DNA from: Verticillium longisporum
Taxonomy: Eukaryota; Ascomycota; Sordariomycetes; Glomerellales; Plectosphaerellaceae
Reading direction: 5' to 3'
Length of the DNA: 64,000 nt
Assembly (NCBI GenBank): GCA_019188255.1
Contig: JAETXT010000005.1
Span: 3,472,001 to 3,536,000, forward strand
Every line of letters starts with the position of its first letter. The first letter of the stretch is position 1. Shown here in pieces: positions 33,638 through 45,290 of this stretch. The notes under the pieces are model-generated. The model worked only from the letters and a program-made list of their open reading frames with translations. It searched no databases and had not been told where the DNA came from. The translations under genes and the position numbers were made by a program.

Positions 33638-36427
33638 TCACTTCTTCGGCAAGCGATACTTTCCGCCTACGAGCTCGAGCTCACCCTCGGCCATTTTCTC
33701 AGCCAGGAATTCCTGCAACTCCTCGTTGCTCCAGGGGAACCCGTCAGGGATGAGCATCTTCATCATCATAGCCATCTGACCCAACGGCATCGTGGGCGCC
33801 GAGTTGGTCAGCATGCCGAAGATGAATTGCCAGTAGACTAGACGTCGCTCCTTTTCCTGCGCATCCATGGCGCCCCTGCCGGTCTTGGAGGGCGACATCG
33901 TGTCGTGCAGCGGCGCGACGTCATCGTCGAGCGCCGGGGACGAGACACGGGGTGCCGGAGCCGTGTCTTCTTCGAGACGTTCGAGGACGACGTACGTGTC
34001 GGGGGCGACTTCGCGCAGGACGCGCTGCGACGCCCAGAAGACGAGAGCCAGGCGAATCGCGTCATCGTCCATCTGGAGCGTATCTTCGAGCTGGTTGACT
34101 GTGCGCTGCGCGGGAGACGTGGAGGAACCGTCATCTTGGAAGGCATAGATGACGGCCGCCTCATACGTCTTGCATGCTTTATCAATGGACCTGTCTTCCA
34201 AGTCCAGGTGCACGGTGGCCGTGCCAAGGTTGTTGAGCCAGGTGAGCTTGCGCGAGCTCTTGAGGCTTTCGTAACGAGCGTCGTAGCGGCTTTGCATCTC
34301 AATGACGGGCTGCGGGAGCAGGAAATGCTCGCGGTCGAGGGTGGGCCAGAACAGACGTGACAAAATCTTGGTGTGATACGAGAGCAGCATTTTTTGCTCC
34401 CACTCAGCCATCTGCATCTGTCTCGTGATGACCGTGTCGACCCTCGTCGAGTCTTGAATGTCCTTGAGCATGACATCGCAGTTTTGCAGTGCATTCTCGC
34501 CAAACTTCTTTTTGAGCAGGTTGAGCACCTTGACCTCCTGAGGAAACTCAGTCTGCATGGACAGGAGCCGTTCAGCGATGATAGACTGGAACTCTTTGAT
34601 GAATATGTCCTGCGAGCCCAGCGCGTTGATCAGCGTGCCGATGACGTCCTCCGACTTGGGCCGTTTGTAGTTGACGCCGGCGTCGACAGGATCGGGCACC
34701 CAGTCCATGTCGTTCCAGTCGAGCTCCTCGTCATCGGCCGTCTGCCGGCGCTGCTGCGCGGGATCGTTCAGCAGCGCGGCCAGCTCTAGCAGCCTGCCCA
34801 TGCCGCCGCCGCCGCCCGCCGCCGCCGCCGCCTCATCGGGCCCAGACAGGAGGCCCGTGACGACAATGCGGATGGCGTCATCTCGCTGGCAGAGGTACAG
34901 CTGAAGGGAGTGGACCACGCGTTCCAACAGGACCTTGGAGTGGTCGAGGGCGTGAAAGGTGCGGATCATGGAGATGTACACCTGCAGGATGTCCAGCGTG
35001 GACCGCCCGGGGTGGAGCAGCCGTTTCTGCAGCGCGGCCGAGAAGGTGTCGGTCAGCTGCAGTCGCCTCTGCGGCGTCGTCACGGCCACGCGCAGATCGT
35101 CGAGGGCGTCTCTGCTCTCGGGCCAGTGAAGCACAATGTCAAAGAGCTCGTGGATGCGCGTAACCGCCAAGCGCCCAGCCGCAATCTCCTTCCACTCCTC
35201 GACATGCTTCCAGGCGACCACCTCGGCGCCAAGCCGGTCAAATACCTCAACCGCCAGGCGCGCGTAGTGGTTCTCAACCCAGTCGTGCAGGGAGGCGATG
35301 CACGGCAACAGCGAGCCCGCGCGGCGCAGGGATGATCGTGGCGGTCTGGGTGGTGGTGGTGGTGGTGGTGGTGGTGCCGCTGCCGCCGCCGTCTGCGTTT
35401 GCTGCGTCCACACCCCGGCAAAGGACGTCTTGATGTGCTCGACCATGAGGGCGTCCATCATCTCGGCAAAGAGGACCTGGAACTTCTCTCCCGCGAGGCC
35501 GACCTTGTGCAAGGCCTCGACCAGCTGACGGAGCTCGCGTCTGGCGCCATCCGTCTGGTCGCTTGCGCTGGCGCTCCTGCCGCCGCCGCGGCAACCTGCA
35601 TGCCGCGACGCCGCTGGATTGGCAGAGGAGGTCGCCGACTCGGGCTGCGTGCGCAGCAGCACGCGCATGAGGCGGCTCAGCACGCGGCGTAGCGCGTCCA
35701 CAAGCGCCGGGGCCATGGAGTTGCTGATGAGGGCGTGCAGGTCGCGGCGGAACGCGTCGACGGCGCGCTCGGCGGCGGGCTCGTCCAGCCCGCGCGCCAT
35801 GAGGGAGAGGCCGTAGAGGTACTGGCGGTGCGCGGCCTCGAGCGTGCGAATGCTGCCCAGCAGCACCTGCGTCGCGTCGCCGTGGCCGGCGCAGGCGGAG
35901 AGCAGGGGCAGGACGTGCTGCACGAAATGGTGGCGGACCTGGTGGGTGTGCCACGAGAAGAGGTCCTCCGTGTGGGCGGCGTGCGGGGCGCGCAGAGAGG
36001 ACTGGAGGACGACCTGCAGGCTCGCGTAAAAGTCTGGGTTGGTGAGGTCCTGGGACTCCGAGGCGAGGGACCCGAAGGAGTCCTCGGCGGCGACCGATGG
36101 GGGAAGCTGCACGCGCGATGTCACTGCGTGCCAGGCCCGATCCCAGCGGGCTTGATCGGTGATTTGGGTGGCGGAGGAGGAAGGGGGGGAGGATGATGGT
36201 GCTGCCGGTGCTGCTGCTGCTGCTGCTGGCGTGTTTGTGGAGTCCAGGGATTGGAGGTTGATATGCGGTTGGGCTGCTGCAGCAGGCGGACCACCGAACG
36301 GCTGCCCCGAGTCGGTCGATCGTAATGACGGCGTCGAGTAGGGCGTGGGCTGTGAGACTTCCGTATCAAAGACGGACATGAAGAGCTTCTGCCTCTGGGC
36401 AGCCCATCTTGACGCGGTCATGGCCAT
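33638..36427 (-). CDS. APC2: Anaphase-promoting complex subunit 2 (APC2, cullin family)
   Basis: APC2 is the cullin-like scaffold of the APC/C, pairing with the RING subunit APC11 to ubiquitinate cyclin B and securin. The 929-residue product is encoded by one exon. The cullin homology region lies at about 620-830 (EFQSIIAERLL, VLNLLKKKFGENALQNCDVMLKDI, ILSRLFWPTL, and LTWLNNLGTATVHLDLEDRS, typical of APC2). The C-terminal winged-helix APC2 domain spans about 862-929 (RRLVYWQFIFGMLTNSAPTMPLGQMAMMMKML, ending GGKYRLPKK); it contacts APC11 and E2. The N-terminal half carries lineage-specific low-complexity inserts: Ala/Pro/Ser near 60-80, a poly-Pro run, and Ala/Gly near 540-550. The start at 36427 (MAMTASRW) is the first ATG; M17 (MSVFDTE) is an alternative. 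No intron is needed. Length is somewhat greater than yeast Apc2 because of the inserts. Confidence 0.92.
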   Translation of the reverse strand: MAMTASRWAAQRQKLFMSVFDTEVSQPTPYSTPSLRSTDSGQPFGGPPAAAAQPHINLQSLDSTNTPAAAAAAPAAPSSSPPSSSATQITDQARWDRAWHAVTSRVQLPPSVAAEDSFGSLASESQDLTNPDFYASLQVVLQSSLRAPHAAHTEDLFSWHTHQVRHHFVQHVLPLLSACAGHGDATQVLLGSIRTLEAAHRQYLYGLSLMARGLDEPAAERAVDAFRRDLHALISNSMAPALVDALRRVLSRLMRVLLRTQPESATSSANPAASRHAGCRGGGRSASASDQTDGARRELRQLVEALHKVGLAGEKFQVLFAEMMDALMVEHIKTSFAGVWTQQTQTAAAAAPPPPPPPPPRPPRSSLRRAGSLLPCIASLHDWVENHYARLAVEVFDRLGAEVVAWKHVEEWKEIAAGRLAVTRIHELFDIVLHWPESRDALDDLRVAVTTPQRRLQLTDTFSAALQKRLLHPGRSTLDILQVYISMIRTFHALDHSKVLLERVVHSLQLYLCQRDDAIRIVVTGLLSGPDEAAAAAGGGGGMGRLLELAALLNDPAQQRRQTADDEELDWNDMDWVPDPVDAGVNYKRPKSEDVIGTLINALGSQDIFIKEFQSIIAERLLSMQTEFPQEVKVLNLLKKKFGENALQNCDVMLKDIQDSTRVDTVITRQMQMAEWEQKMLLSYHTKILSRLFWPTLDREHFLLPQPVIEMQSRYDARYESLKSSRKLTWLNNLGTATVHLDLEDRSIDKACKTYEAAVIYAFQDDGSSTSPAQRTVNQLEDTLQMDDDAIRLALVFWASQRVLREVAPDTYVVLERLEEDTAPAPRVSSPALDDDVAPLHDTMSPSKTGRGAMDAQEKERRLVYWQFIFGMLTNSAPTMPLGQMAMMMKMLIPDGFPWSNEELQEFLAEKMAEGELELVGGKYRLPKK
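35350..35376 (-). repeat. Trinucleotide repeat encoding a proline run in APC2
   Basis: A (GGT)n array on the plus strand, reading as a run of eight or more prolines in APC2. Similar triplet runs at about 34805-34830 (Ala/Gly) and 36200-36228 (Ala) also lie in this gene. Confidence 0.85.
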
Positions 36428-39121
36428 CGTGGACCTCGGTCGTCAGAGGCTCATCGGCAGATCCAAGGCGTATCGTCAGTGGAGACCCATCCAGCACAAG
36501 AGACTGAAGCCCGGATGACTCGTCGTGCGTCTTGCCGGTCGCGGGGCTGTCGTTCAGTGCCTGATCTCAGACGGCGAAGGTGTGTCGTTGAGGCATGTTT
36601 CCTTTGTTTGTGCCTGGATCCGACGTGCCTAAGCGCGGGCGCCTACGAAACGAGAAAGTGGAGTCGAGCCTATCACATAGTCGCGGTTGCCGCCAGGCGC
36701 CTGTGAGCCGCGCATTGGTGGCGTCGGTTGGCTGAGCTCGACAGTCCGGTACCTTCCAATCAACACTGTCTTTCCCCGACTCTTTCCCGGCATCTCCTTC
36801 TCCCGAAAGCCGTCAGTCTGTCCCCCTTGGGCCCAGGCAGGAAGCACCGGGGGTGCCTGATCCTTGCAATTACTCCATTCGTGCAGCTCTGCAATGAGGT
36901 ATCATCATCATGATTACCATCGTTCAGGCAGGCACGCGTCCTCATGTCAGCTTGCTTTGCTACGATGCCATCCACGGCCACCTCGCCTACAGATACTACT
37001 CTTGGTTTCCCAGACGCCTGCCCACCCCTCCCCCTCCCCTCTTTGAGCTACTTTGTACAGTACCACTTCAGCTCTCCCGTCACTCGTTGCCACGCTGCCA
37101 GAATCGTCCATTGGCTTCACGCAACGGGGAGTCTCCCCTTGGCAAGCCCGGCATGTCATCGTCTGGCGAAGACAGTCTCTTGGCATGCAGCGCCGCGCTT
37201 GACCAGGCCAAGTTGATGAGACCTGCACCCACGGCTCTCTCGAGCGTCCCAAGTTCAATGCACAGTCAAGCCACGGTTCGTCGACAGACCAACCAGTCTG
37301 CTTTGCGACACCTCGCTCCACCATGGGAACCGTGCAACCCAGGAGCGCAGAGCTGCCCTCAGCAGCTGGGATCAGAGAGCGTCTGCATCATCGCTTCGTG
37401 AGACCCCAAGAAGACAGCTCGCAGCGCCCGACCTCCACCACCCTGATGGCTGCGTTGGCGTACCATCTGCCGACGCCACGTCGACTCGGGTACCGACTTC
37501 ATCGCGCAGACGCCGTTCGTCAAACACGCGCGCTCTTCTGACCGAGATCATGTAGGTGAGAACATGTAGCCATCATGACTCGCTCTATCGAAGATGAACG
37601 AGGAGGTGGGAGAATCGAGACAGGGCACAGATCCCCGACAGAGGGGCCGCATGGGGGAACTGGTGAGCTGCAAATGGATACCTGGGGTTGAGGAGACTCT
37701 GGTCGAGCTCGACGTCTTGTCGACCTACAACCGTCGTATCTTGCAGATTTCAGACGTCAACGATCATCAGGCAATCCGTTAGCCAAGGCGAGAGCACCGG
37801 GTTTTTCGCCTATGGGTAATTCGACCGCTGTTGGGCCGGCTGTCTGCACACCCACTAGGCTTGGACAAGCTAGTCCTGCTGGGTTGTTCGACAGGTCGCA
37901 AAGTTCATTTCACGCCCGCATTCATACGCCGAGAGACACGGGGCCATGCCTCACGAATCACAACGGTCATCCAGCGAGGTGGTGCATCCCACGCAACCTT
38001 GCAGCCTTGCAATAATGGCGACAGGCCTTCTTCAGAGCTTCCATGTGGCTGTTCGAAGGGTTCCCCCCAGTCGATACCACCCTGCTCGCTCTCCGGAAGC
38101 GAAGCAACCAATAGGCATCATGTCAGGGTCCTCCAGTCCTGCGGCCGCACAAAGGGGGGGCCCAAAGACCAGACCTCGAGCTGTCGCGGCAAAGCACCAG
38201 CCAAGAGTGAGTGCATCCTTGACCGAATGGAACAGCATCCGTACATCGGTCCTGCATGTCTACTTACATGAAGTGCCAAGCTCGATCAGCCATGGGCGTC
38301 ATCCGGTCCAGTTTTGAAATGCGAAGGATAATCTCGTCCACACCTTGCCTCTGCTTGTCATTTCGCCAGCCTAGGCTGCCCGCCTCCTGCTTCTCTCGTC
38401 GGGTTTCGGACGATATGGACACTGATGCTTCGGGTTCGAGCATCCGCAGGTCCCCGCAGCGGTTCCTGACGGGTAGCGCGGGATTTTGCCACGATGAGCC
38501 TACGTGCTGGGGGCACTAGATGCACTGGGTTGCCGCCCCAATAATACCTATGGGTGATGGCTTGCCTGTCTTGAACGCTGGCCTGGCCCGCGATGGCAAT
38601 CGAGCCTTTACAGCGAGACCCGGTAACTGCTGGTTGGCCACCTCATTTCGTCTGCTCATTGCTATCTGCTACAAGGTACTACGGAGACGCGCAAGGCGAT
38701 GAGCTGCGTCTCCAAAGTGCAGCGACAATTCGCCCCCACGCCTACAGCCGCAGCATTCGCCACTTGTTGATCGCTCGCAATACCTGCGGACCCGGGCATA
38801 CAACTGCTTGTACGGTCCCGAGCGTTTGAAACACGGTGGGAAGATCACCACGAAAATGTCTGAGCTAGGAAACCATGAAACTATGAGGCTGGCTTGAAGC
38901 TCCCCTGTGCGCCATGAGATGGGATGATGAGAAACAGGCAAAAGGCACGAAGGGGTGAGCGACCAGCATTGAATTGGTCGATTTCCGCGATGGAGCGATA
39001 CAGTCTTGACTCCACATCAAGGCACAAGCTCGGGCTTGGATCCCCGCGTTTGCATCTGATGATGGGACGGCGGGGTTAGGTGGACAAACAAGATAGATGA
39101 AAGGGTGTCGAAGCTACCTAA

Positions 39122-39949
39122 TTAACCCACGTCTCCACCCGTAGCTTGGTTGCCCACCGACTCCCGCAACGGGAAGCTTGAATCTGGTGGGATAGGTGGG
39201 CCCTCGCACCATTCCGACAACTGCAATCTGCTCCGAAAAGCACGACGCGAAGCATCTTGGTTCGCGAGCTTAACATGACAGAGTGCAACAACTAGGGCTC
39301 CAGCAAGGCCAAGGCCCGCTGGGTAGACTTTGCGGCATACCCGGTAGCGCACCTGGCATGTGCATACGAATGGGTATCTCTGCAACTGGACAAAAGATCG
39401 ACACCCATAGGTCGGGTATCCCGAGCCTGTCGAAAGGGGTTCCCACCGTGATGGGTCACCAGGGGTGGTCGGGCTAGGCCTGCGGTGAAGTGGCCCTACT
39501 GGGACGCATTTGGGTGATTCTGACAAACCCGCTGACCAAGGTACCTTTGAATAGCTCCAGGTCGCATCGCACACTACCCATGAAATGACTCTCAGGCGGC
39601 CGACCAATAACAATTTGCACATGTGCTCCATGTTGTGGAATCTCAATCTCACATCAGAGCAGGCAACAGCACAACCAGCAGCGGCCATGCCTTTTTTCCC
39701 TTCTTCCTGCAAAGGTCTCCGGAGGGGACAGACGTCACGTTCTGGGCGTGTACATGCTGGGCGTGTACATGCTGTTCCGGTACACCCTCTCCACCCGAAG
39801 GCCGGGGTGAGCCTGGTAACGACGATCTCAGGTCGCAGAGGCAAATCCGCGCGGGGCGAACGGGTCGCAACACATGACGGCGCTGCGTGGTCAAGTCTGG
39901 CAACCGGCAGCAGCCTGCCGAACTGCACAACGATACGGCTCTGGTTCAT
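39122..39949 (-). CDS. Unsupported long open frame, possible orphan gene
   Basis: A 275-codon frame from ATG 39949 (MNQSRIVVQF) in otherwise gene-free sequence. The translation is rich in Cys, Pro, Arg and Trp, has no repeats or domain I recognise, no signal peptide, and includes the product of the local 15-bp duplication (CTRPACTRP). In GC-rich DNA a frame of this length can occur by chance, so this is only a candidate. Confidence 0.12.
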   Translation of the reverse strand: MNQSRIVVQFGRLLPVARLDHAAPSCVATRSPRADLPLRPEIVVTRLTPAFGWRGCTGTACTRPACTRPERDVCPLRRPLQEEGKKGMAAAGCAVACSDVRLRFHNMEHMCKLLLVGRLRVISWVVCDATWSYSKVPWSAGLSESPKCVPVGPLHRRPSPTTPGDPSRWEPLSTGSGYPTYGCRSFVQLQRYPFVCTCQVRYRVCRKVYPAGLGLAGALVVALCHVKLANQDASRRAFRSRLQLSEWCEGPPIPPDSSFPLRESVGNQATGGDVG

Positions 39950-42900
39950 CTCGACGGTCACCACTGTAATTGAGAGGCTTTGGATTCATGGTTATCTTCG
40001 GCTGGAACTGCATGACATCTGAAAATTGACTCGACCCTGTCCACTTCACGCAGCGCGATCTTGAAAGCGGCGAGGCGCGATGATTGGATAGCGCTGTCGG
40101 AATCTGCGTTCGCTCGGTATGAAGACTGAAGAAGAAGAGATTAGGTGTGCCCAAGTAGGGCGATCACCTGAGACGTTGAGTGCTGACATCAACAAGACTC
40201 TTCGTTACATTGGCAATTCTTACAGGACATCTGGTTATGATTCTGAGCTCATTGAAGCAGGCATCCCTGGGCCTCAGCAACTAGGTAAGCGGTCCCTATT
40301 TCCGTCGCGGCTGTGTAAGCACTGCAGTCTTTGGGGAGGGGGAGGGGTCGGAGAGGAGCCGGTTGTCAACTCACCCCCTTCCCCCTTTACCCCCTCCCCA
40401 GGCTGGCAACCTGCACCATCAAACTCTCAGGCGGTTGCCGATCCCATCGCACTCTCTCCAATCTTGGGCTCTTGAATTAACCGATTTCATGCGTGAAGAG
40501 CGGAGGGCGTCGAAGAGACAGGACAGAGACCCGAGGCAAGGCGATGCGCAGCTGAAAGGCGGCCAACAACGAGAACTCGTTGTTCATAACGGGGGTGCTT
40601 GTCACACAACTGATGCCCTCGGAGGTTATTGCAAAGAGACGGCAACGGTTTCCTCCTTGCTGCCTCTGGCCTGACCTAGCTGAAAGCTTGCCTAGCGCGT
40701 CGGCGCTGGTCCGCCCGCCTTTGGCTCTTGTCCTTGGAGACCGGAGTCCGCACCTATTCGCCCATCTTCCGACAGAGACGAGCTACCGTTGGCGGCATTT
40801 TTAGTGACCAGCCTAGTCACCTCAAAGTGGCCCCCTCCCCCCTCCCCTTTCCCCCCGGGAGCCCCAGAGCCCCATCTGGCCCGCAGCTCTGTCCACCTTC
40901 AGGCCTGTCACGTCGCTAGCTTGGCCGCCACCAAGAGACAGGCGTCGTCCAAGCTCGATCCCACGTTACAGAGTACAGACCCGACGCAGCCCTACGGGTG
41001 CTCGTTCCACCCAAAGTCCGGGTTGGCTCGCCCGAAGTTCCTTTTGCTGTCTGGCCTGGCCTGACCCTGGTCCACTAGAGCGCAATGGCTGATCTAGTGA
41101 CGAAGAGAAGCAGTGTCAACATGAGACCTCATGCATCAATCGTACAGCAGGAGACACAGAGCCGCAGAGGCTACGACCTTGTCAACAACAGTGTTCGTCT
41201 TGTCGTTTCGCATGCGGCATACGGGAAGGGAATCCTTCGATCCTGTACCGCTCTGCCCTATCTACCTGACTACCTGCGTGCCCGGTGAACAACGTGCAGA
41301 TGGGGGAATGAAACCTCATCACATCATGCGGCCGATCCCGCTAAGAAGGGGGCCAATTCTTTCCCCTCCGACCTTCAAACTTGCCGGGGGGTTTCGCTGG
41401 CGATGCTAGGCTCCCACCCCCCCCCCCCCAGGCGTCAGTGGACCACAAGCTCCCACTTGGCGCTGGCGCTTATGCAACGGGGGGTGGCTCTCCCCCGTTC
41501 AACAAGCGGCGCGGCCCCCACCCAAGAAGCGGGCGGGTCCTTGCCTTGGTCGTCTGTCGGATTCGTCGTTGCATTTGGGAATTTTTCCTAGGTAGGCCAC
41601 ATGGCTCGGCCGCCTATCCCATGGCCACGCTGCTCTTTTCCCTAAAACTGCAAATGCTCATTGCAGTAGTAGCCTTGTGAGCAAGCATCAGGTACAACAT
41701 GATCCCAGAACCAGAGCGAGCAAGGGTCACCCTATTCCTTCGACATGCTCATCTCTGCCCATTCTCATGGAAAGTCTTGTCCTCTACCTCATCACAGACT
41801 AGCTCGTTTCCCGGCCGTCTGTCGTGGCCTTCTCTCTGCAGCCCCCGTGCTCGTCTGCTTGGGTCGCGCTCACACACATCGCACTCGGGTTTTCCTCCCC
41901 CCTGCTGTCCCCCCCAAAAACCCCAACCCCTTCCCTCCCCCTCTTTCTCATCAAGCAACTGCCATGCTACGCCACGCGTCTATCGTTGTTTCGTGACCCT
42001 CTCTGCCTCCACCAACGGACAGGACGAGCTGTTGGCACCAACTGCGCTCTGTGCCCGCCCGGCCGCTTGGAAACTGGGAAAGGCTGGCTCAGGGAGCCTG
42101 CCGACACATTGGTCCCTCCCTACGTACCTTGGTACCCGACTGTCGGTCGCTGCGAATGCGACGGGCGGAGCACGCGACTGACAGATGGGTCGTGTTGGTT
42201 CGGGGACGTTGATGCAACACTCCTCCTTCTTCCTTTCTCGTTGGCTGACATGCCAATCCAAATTGATCAGAGCACAAACCACGTTGCGAATGCATTGAGG
42301 AAACGTTATCTCAAAGTCAAAAAAGCAGTGAATTTGCTGGGTACGCCGTGTATAATGCAGCAGCGCAAATAAACGAAAGGGTATATCGAAAGTTCTCTCC
42401 AATCCAACCAGGTCCCACCGGCCGGCGAGGCGAGGCAAGGCGAGGCCCGCACACGCCTCCCCTTTTCTCGGGGCGAACCCCCCCCTGCGCGCGCGAGTAC
42501 CTGTCCACCCACGCGCCAATGTCCCGATCCAGGTCCAGCGCTGCTCCGCCCCTGTTGTGCGTCTGCGTCTTGTCTGAACTCCTTCTTTCCTCTTGTCCCG
42601 TCCGTCTCTGCCCCCTGTCTTTCTGCCTGTAAGAAGAGAATGTTGTTGAAGCGAATGTAGAATCGAAACCAAAACCCGAACCGAAGATGCAAAAACGCGA
42701 AATTCCAGCAAAAAAAAAGTATGTCCGGAAGCGAATGAACCGATGGTACTCTTTACAACTCCTGGGCCGCCCATTTTTACGGCCCTGATCCCCAGCTTTG
42801 CTTGCCTGCATGCGCTTCGTGTGTTGCCGCTTTGCTTTTTCTTTCTCTGCTGATCATGTTCCGTGGACAAGCTGGTGGACCTCTTTCCTGTGTGTCACGC

Positions 42901-42951
42901 ACACTCTGGCTAGGCCACCGGCCGTGTCACCCTTGCCTTGTGACTCGTCGT

Positions 42952-42968
42952 TCTCTCTCTCTCTCTCT
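42952..42968 (+). repeat. (CT)n dinucleotide run
   Basis: About eight CT units in a C/T-rich segment downstream of the zinc-finger gene's 3' end. Confidence 0.8.
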
Positions 42969-43198
42969 CGCTTCTCCCTGCCTGTCCCCGACAGTCCGCG
43001 CACACGCCGTTTTCCCCACTCTGGGGCATAACGGAGCCGCTGTGCAAATCATTGCGTTCCGTGCTCATACTCGTCGTCATCTCGAGTTGCGGTCCTCGTG
43101 GGGTTTGGCAAAACGCCTGTCTAGATTGTGATGTACATGTGGAATAGACACCGTGGCTGTGGTATCCTTCTCTTCGGGGTGGGTGCTTTCTTTGTCGT

Positions 43199-44684
43199 CT
43201 AGGTGTTGCGGCGCTGTTTGCACTTGTCGTGCAGCAGGTGTCCGTTTCGCGCTGTCGTCCTGGTGAACTCGGCACCGCAGTTGGGGCATGACGCCTTGCT
43301 GGCCTGGCCGGACTTCTCTCGTTGGTGGCGAAGGAGGTTGCTAAAGGTCGAGAACTGGCGGCCGTTGCAGCCGTGCTCCCAACATTGAGGCTTAGGCCTG
43401 CTCTGTACAACACGGACATGGCTGTGGTCGCTTGCTGCGCCTCCAGCGGCCATCGTGGATGGCAATCCGTACATCAACGACGGGTCTGGCGAAGTGCCTA
43501 AGGACATTGGCGGCGGGCGGCTGCTGAAACGAGAGCGTGTTAGTGCGTGTTTCGTGGTACTTGCATACAGTCGTCTACTCACGCATATTGTGGCGCAGGC
43601 TGGAAGGAAGCTGTGTAGTCAACACCTAGACCGTAGTTGGAGGATATGGACTGGTAGCTGGAGGAATAGGTCTGGTCGGTCAAAGGTGGGCTATAGGAGG
43701 AGAGGTAGGAAGAGTTTGGCATTGTCGTTGTCGGCTCAGCGAGAAGAGAGATCGGTGCTGGGGCTGTGGTGTAGATGGGCATACCCATGGCCGTGGAAAC
43801 GTCGGGCATGGACAGAGGTGGCGAGCTCATGTAGGAGCTGCTACCGGCTCGTCGTGCGCGCGCGGACGTCTTGGAATCGCGGCGAGCGAGGTCCCGTTGC
43901 CTCTTCAGCTCGCGCTGCTCAGGCGTCATGGGTCCTCGTGGCGGGCTGGAGGTTACCGATCTCGTTGTCATGGGTGGGCTGAGGCTGGGGTCGGAAGTCG
44001 GCCCCAGAGCGAGGTTGTGACCGAGAAACGAAGGGCTCGGCTCGCTGTTCTCGAGCACTAAGCAGGGTCAGCAAGGTCAGGCAGCGGGATCAGGGAGCAT
44101 CAAGTTTACCTGGCCAAGCAAACGTTGACCGGTTTGCCATGTTGAAGGAAGGATCGAAGTGCATGGCAGCCACGGCGCTGACATGGGTTTAGTAGATGGA
44201 CTTGTGTGTTGGCACACCAGAGGGAGTCGAAGACGTACCTTGTCATCCTGGCTTCTGCTTGAGCTGGAACGGTAGATGGTCGTGTGAGAGGCGAGTAGTA
44301 CGGCGCGGGCTCTACCCTGAATAGCGGTCTCGTCTCGGACGGTTCAGGCCACTGCCCGTTTAGTATCGCGGGCGATAGCTCAGGAAATGGCGAGTAGGTC
44401 TGCGAATGTGGTCGTGGGAGACACGACGGGTCTGGGACGTCGGAGCTGATGCACCGAGCTGTGTGTAGCGGTTGGGGTGCTCTCAAGGGAGTTTGCTCGT
44501 AAAAGCTACGAGGCGAGTCACTCAGGTGGACGTTGGCGAACTGAGCAGCGGTTGCAGATGCTTGGCTCGTGGCTCTGGATCTGGGAGCAAGTGAGTGAGG
44601 GTTCTCGCAGGCTTGGTCGACGTGAGGAGGATAATCCATGGGAACAGAAGAAGAGTAGGAGTCAAGGAGCGCTGGATGACACAT
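43199..44684 (-). CDS. C2H2-like zinc-finger protein, probable transcription regulator, four exons
   Basis: Exons: 44684-44239, 44177-44110, 44057-43583 and 43523-43199. Introns are 61, 52 and 59 bp, the first and last with CTAAA/CTAAC branch sites, giving 437 residues. Residues 1-280 are disordered and rich in S, P, T and Y, with a basic segment at about 200-225 (TPEQRELKRQRDLARRDSK). The C-terminal 60 residues carry two zinc-finger-like units. The first starts CWEHGCNGRQF and has SNLLRHQREKSG. The second reads CPNCGAEFTRTTARNGHLLHDKC, ending near the stop. Ligand spacing departs from classical C2H2 fingers. Similar architectures are annotated as C2H2-type transcription factors in Sordariomycetes; no specific orthologue is claimed. 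A start at M16 (MDYPPHVDQ, 44639) is possible. It has an unusually long upstream region. Confidence 0.78.
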
Positions 44685-45226
44685 ACGGGCTGGATGAAGT
44701 AGGAGGTTCGAAGTGTACAGCTGGCGACGAGAGTGCCGTGTATGTATGTTTCTGCGCCAGGTGGGGGAGGGAGGGAGTGTGATGTTGTGGTGACGGAGTA
44801 GTGTTCGTCAGGTGATGGATGATATCGGTGTTGGCGTTTGGGGTTATAAGTGAAGAAGAAGAAGAGCAAGTGTTGAAAGCAAGGCAACAAGGTAGCGTCG
44901 GTATTTGACGTTGAAGGATCACTTGGGCGGAGTCTTCGTGGGTAGAAGTCGATGCTATATTGGTATCGATGGGAGGTTTAAGATCTCAGCCTCACAAGAG
45001 CGAACAGGGTCAAGGAGCGGCCAGGCTTATAAATGGGGAGTGGGCAGTGATTAGATGGTGGAGACTCAGGACTGGGCTTCTCGACGCGGCGTCATGGGGA
45101 GAGGATGACCAGGAGGCATGTACACGCTTCGGTAGGCACAGGAGGGGAGAGGGAGAGAGGAAGAGCCACACAGGGTCGACAAGACGCAGGCAGGCCTGTC
45201 GAGGATGGCGAGCGGCGGGCGGGATT

Positions 45227-45290
45227 GCAAGGCAAGGCAAGGCAAGGCGAGGCAGGGTATGGTACGGTAAGGTAAGGTAGGGTAAGGTGG
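45227..45290 (+). repeat. Pentanucleotide array GGCAA then GGTAA
   Basis: About five GGCAA units change into degenerate GGTAA units, followed by GGT and GTAGGGTAT repeats to about 45340. Lies about 540 bp upstream of the zinc-finger start codon. Confidence 0.8.

Larger units (their letters stand above)
36428..43198. other. 6.8-kb gene-poor region upstream of APC2
   Basis: No domain-bearing frame was found. The longest ATG-initiated frame with mixed composition is 39122-39949 (minus), listed separately with low confidence. Another long frame (41980-42870, minus) is low-complexity and basic. Mononucleotide C runs (41419-41430) and (CT)n (42952-42968) occur, plus a 15-bp direct duplication at about 39742-39771. 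Confidence 0.5.

Noticed and set aside
41980..42870. A 296-codon minus-strand frame upstream of APC2.
   Set aside because: Basic, repeat-like composition and three overlapping frames of similar length, with no domain.
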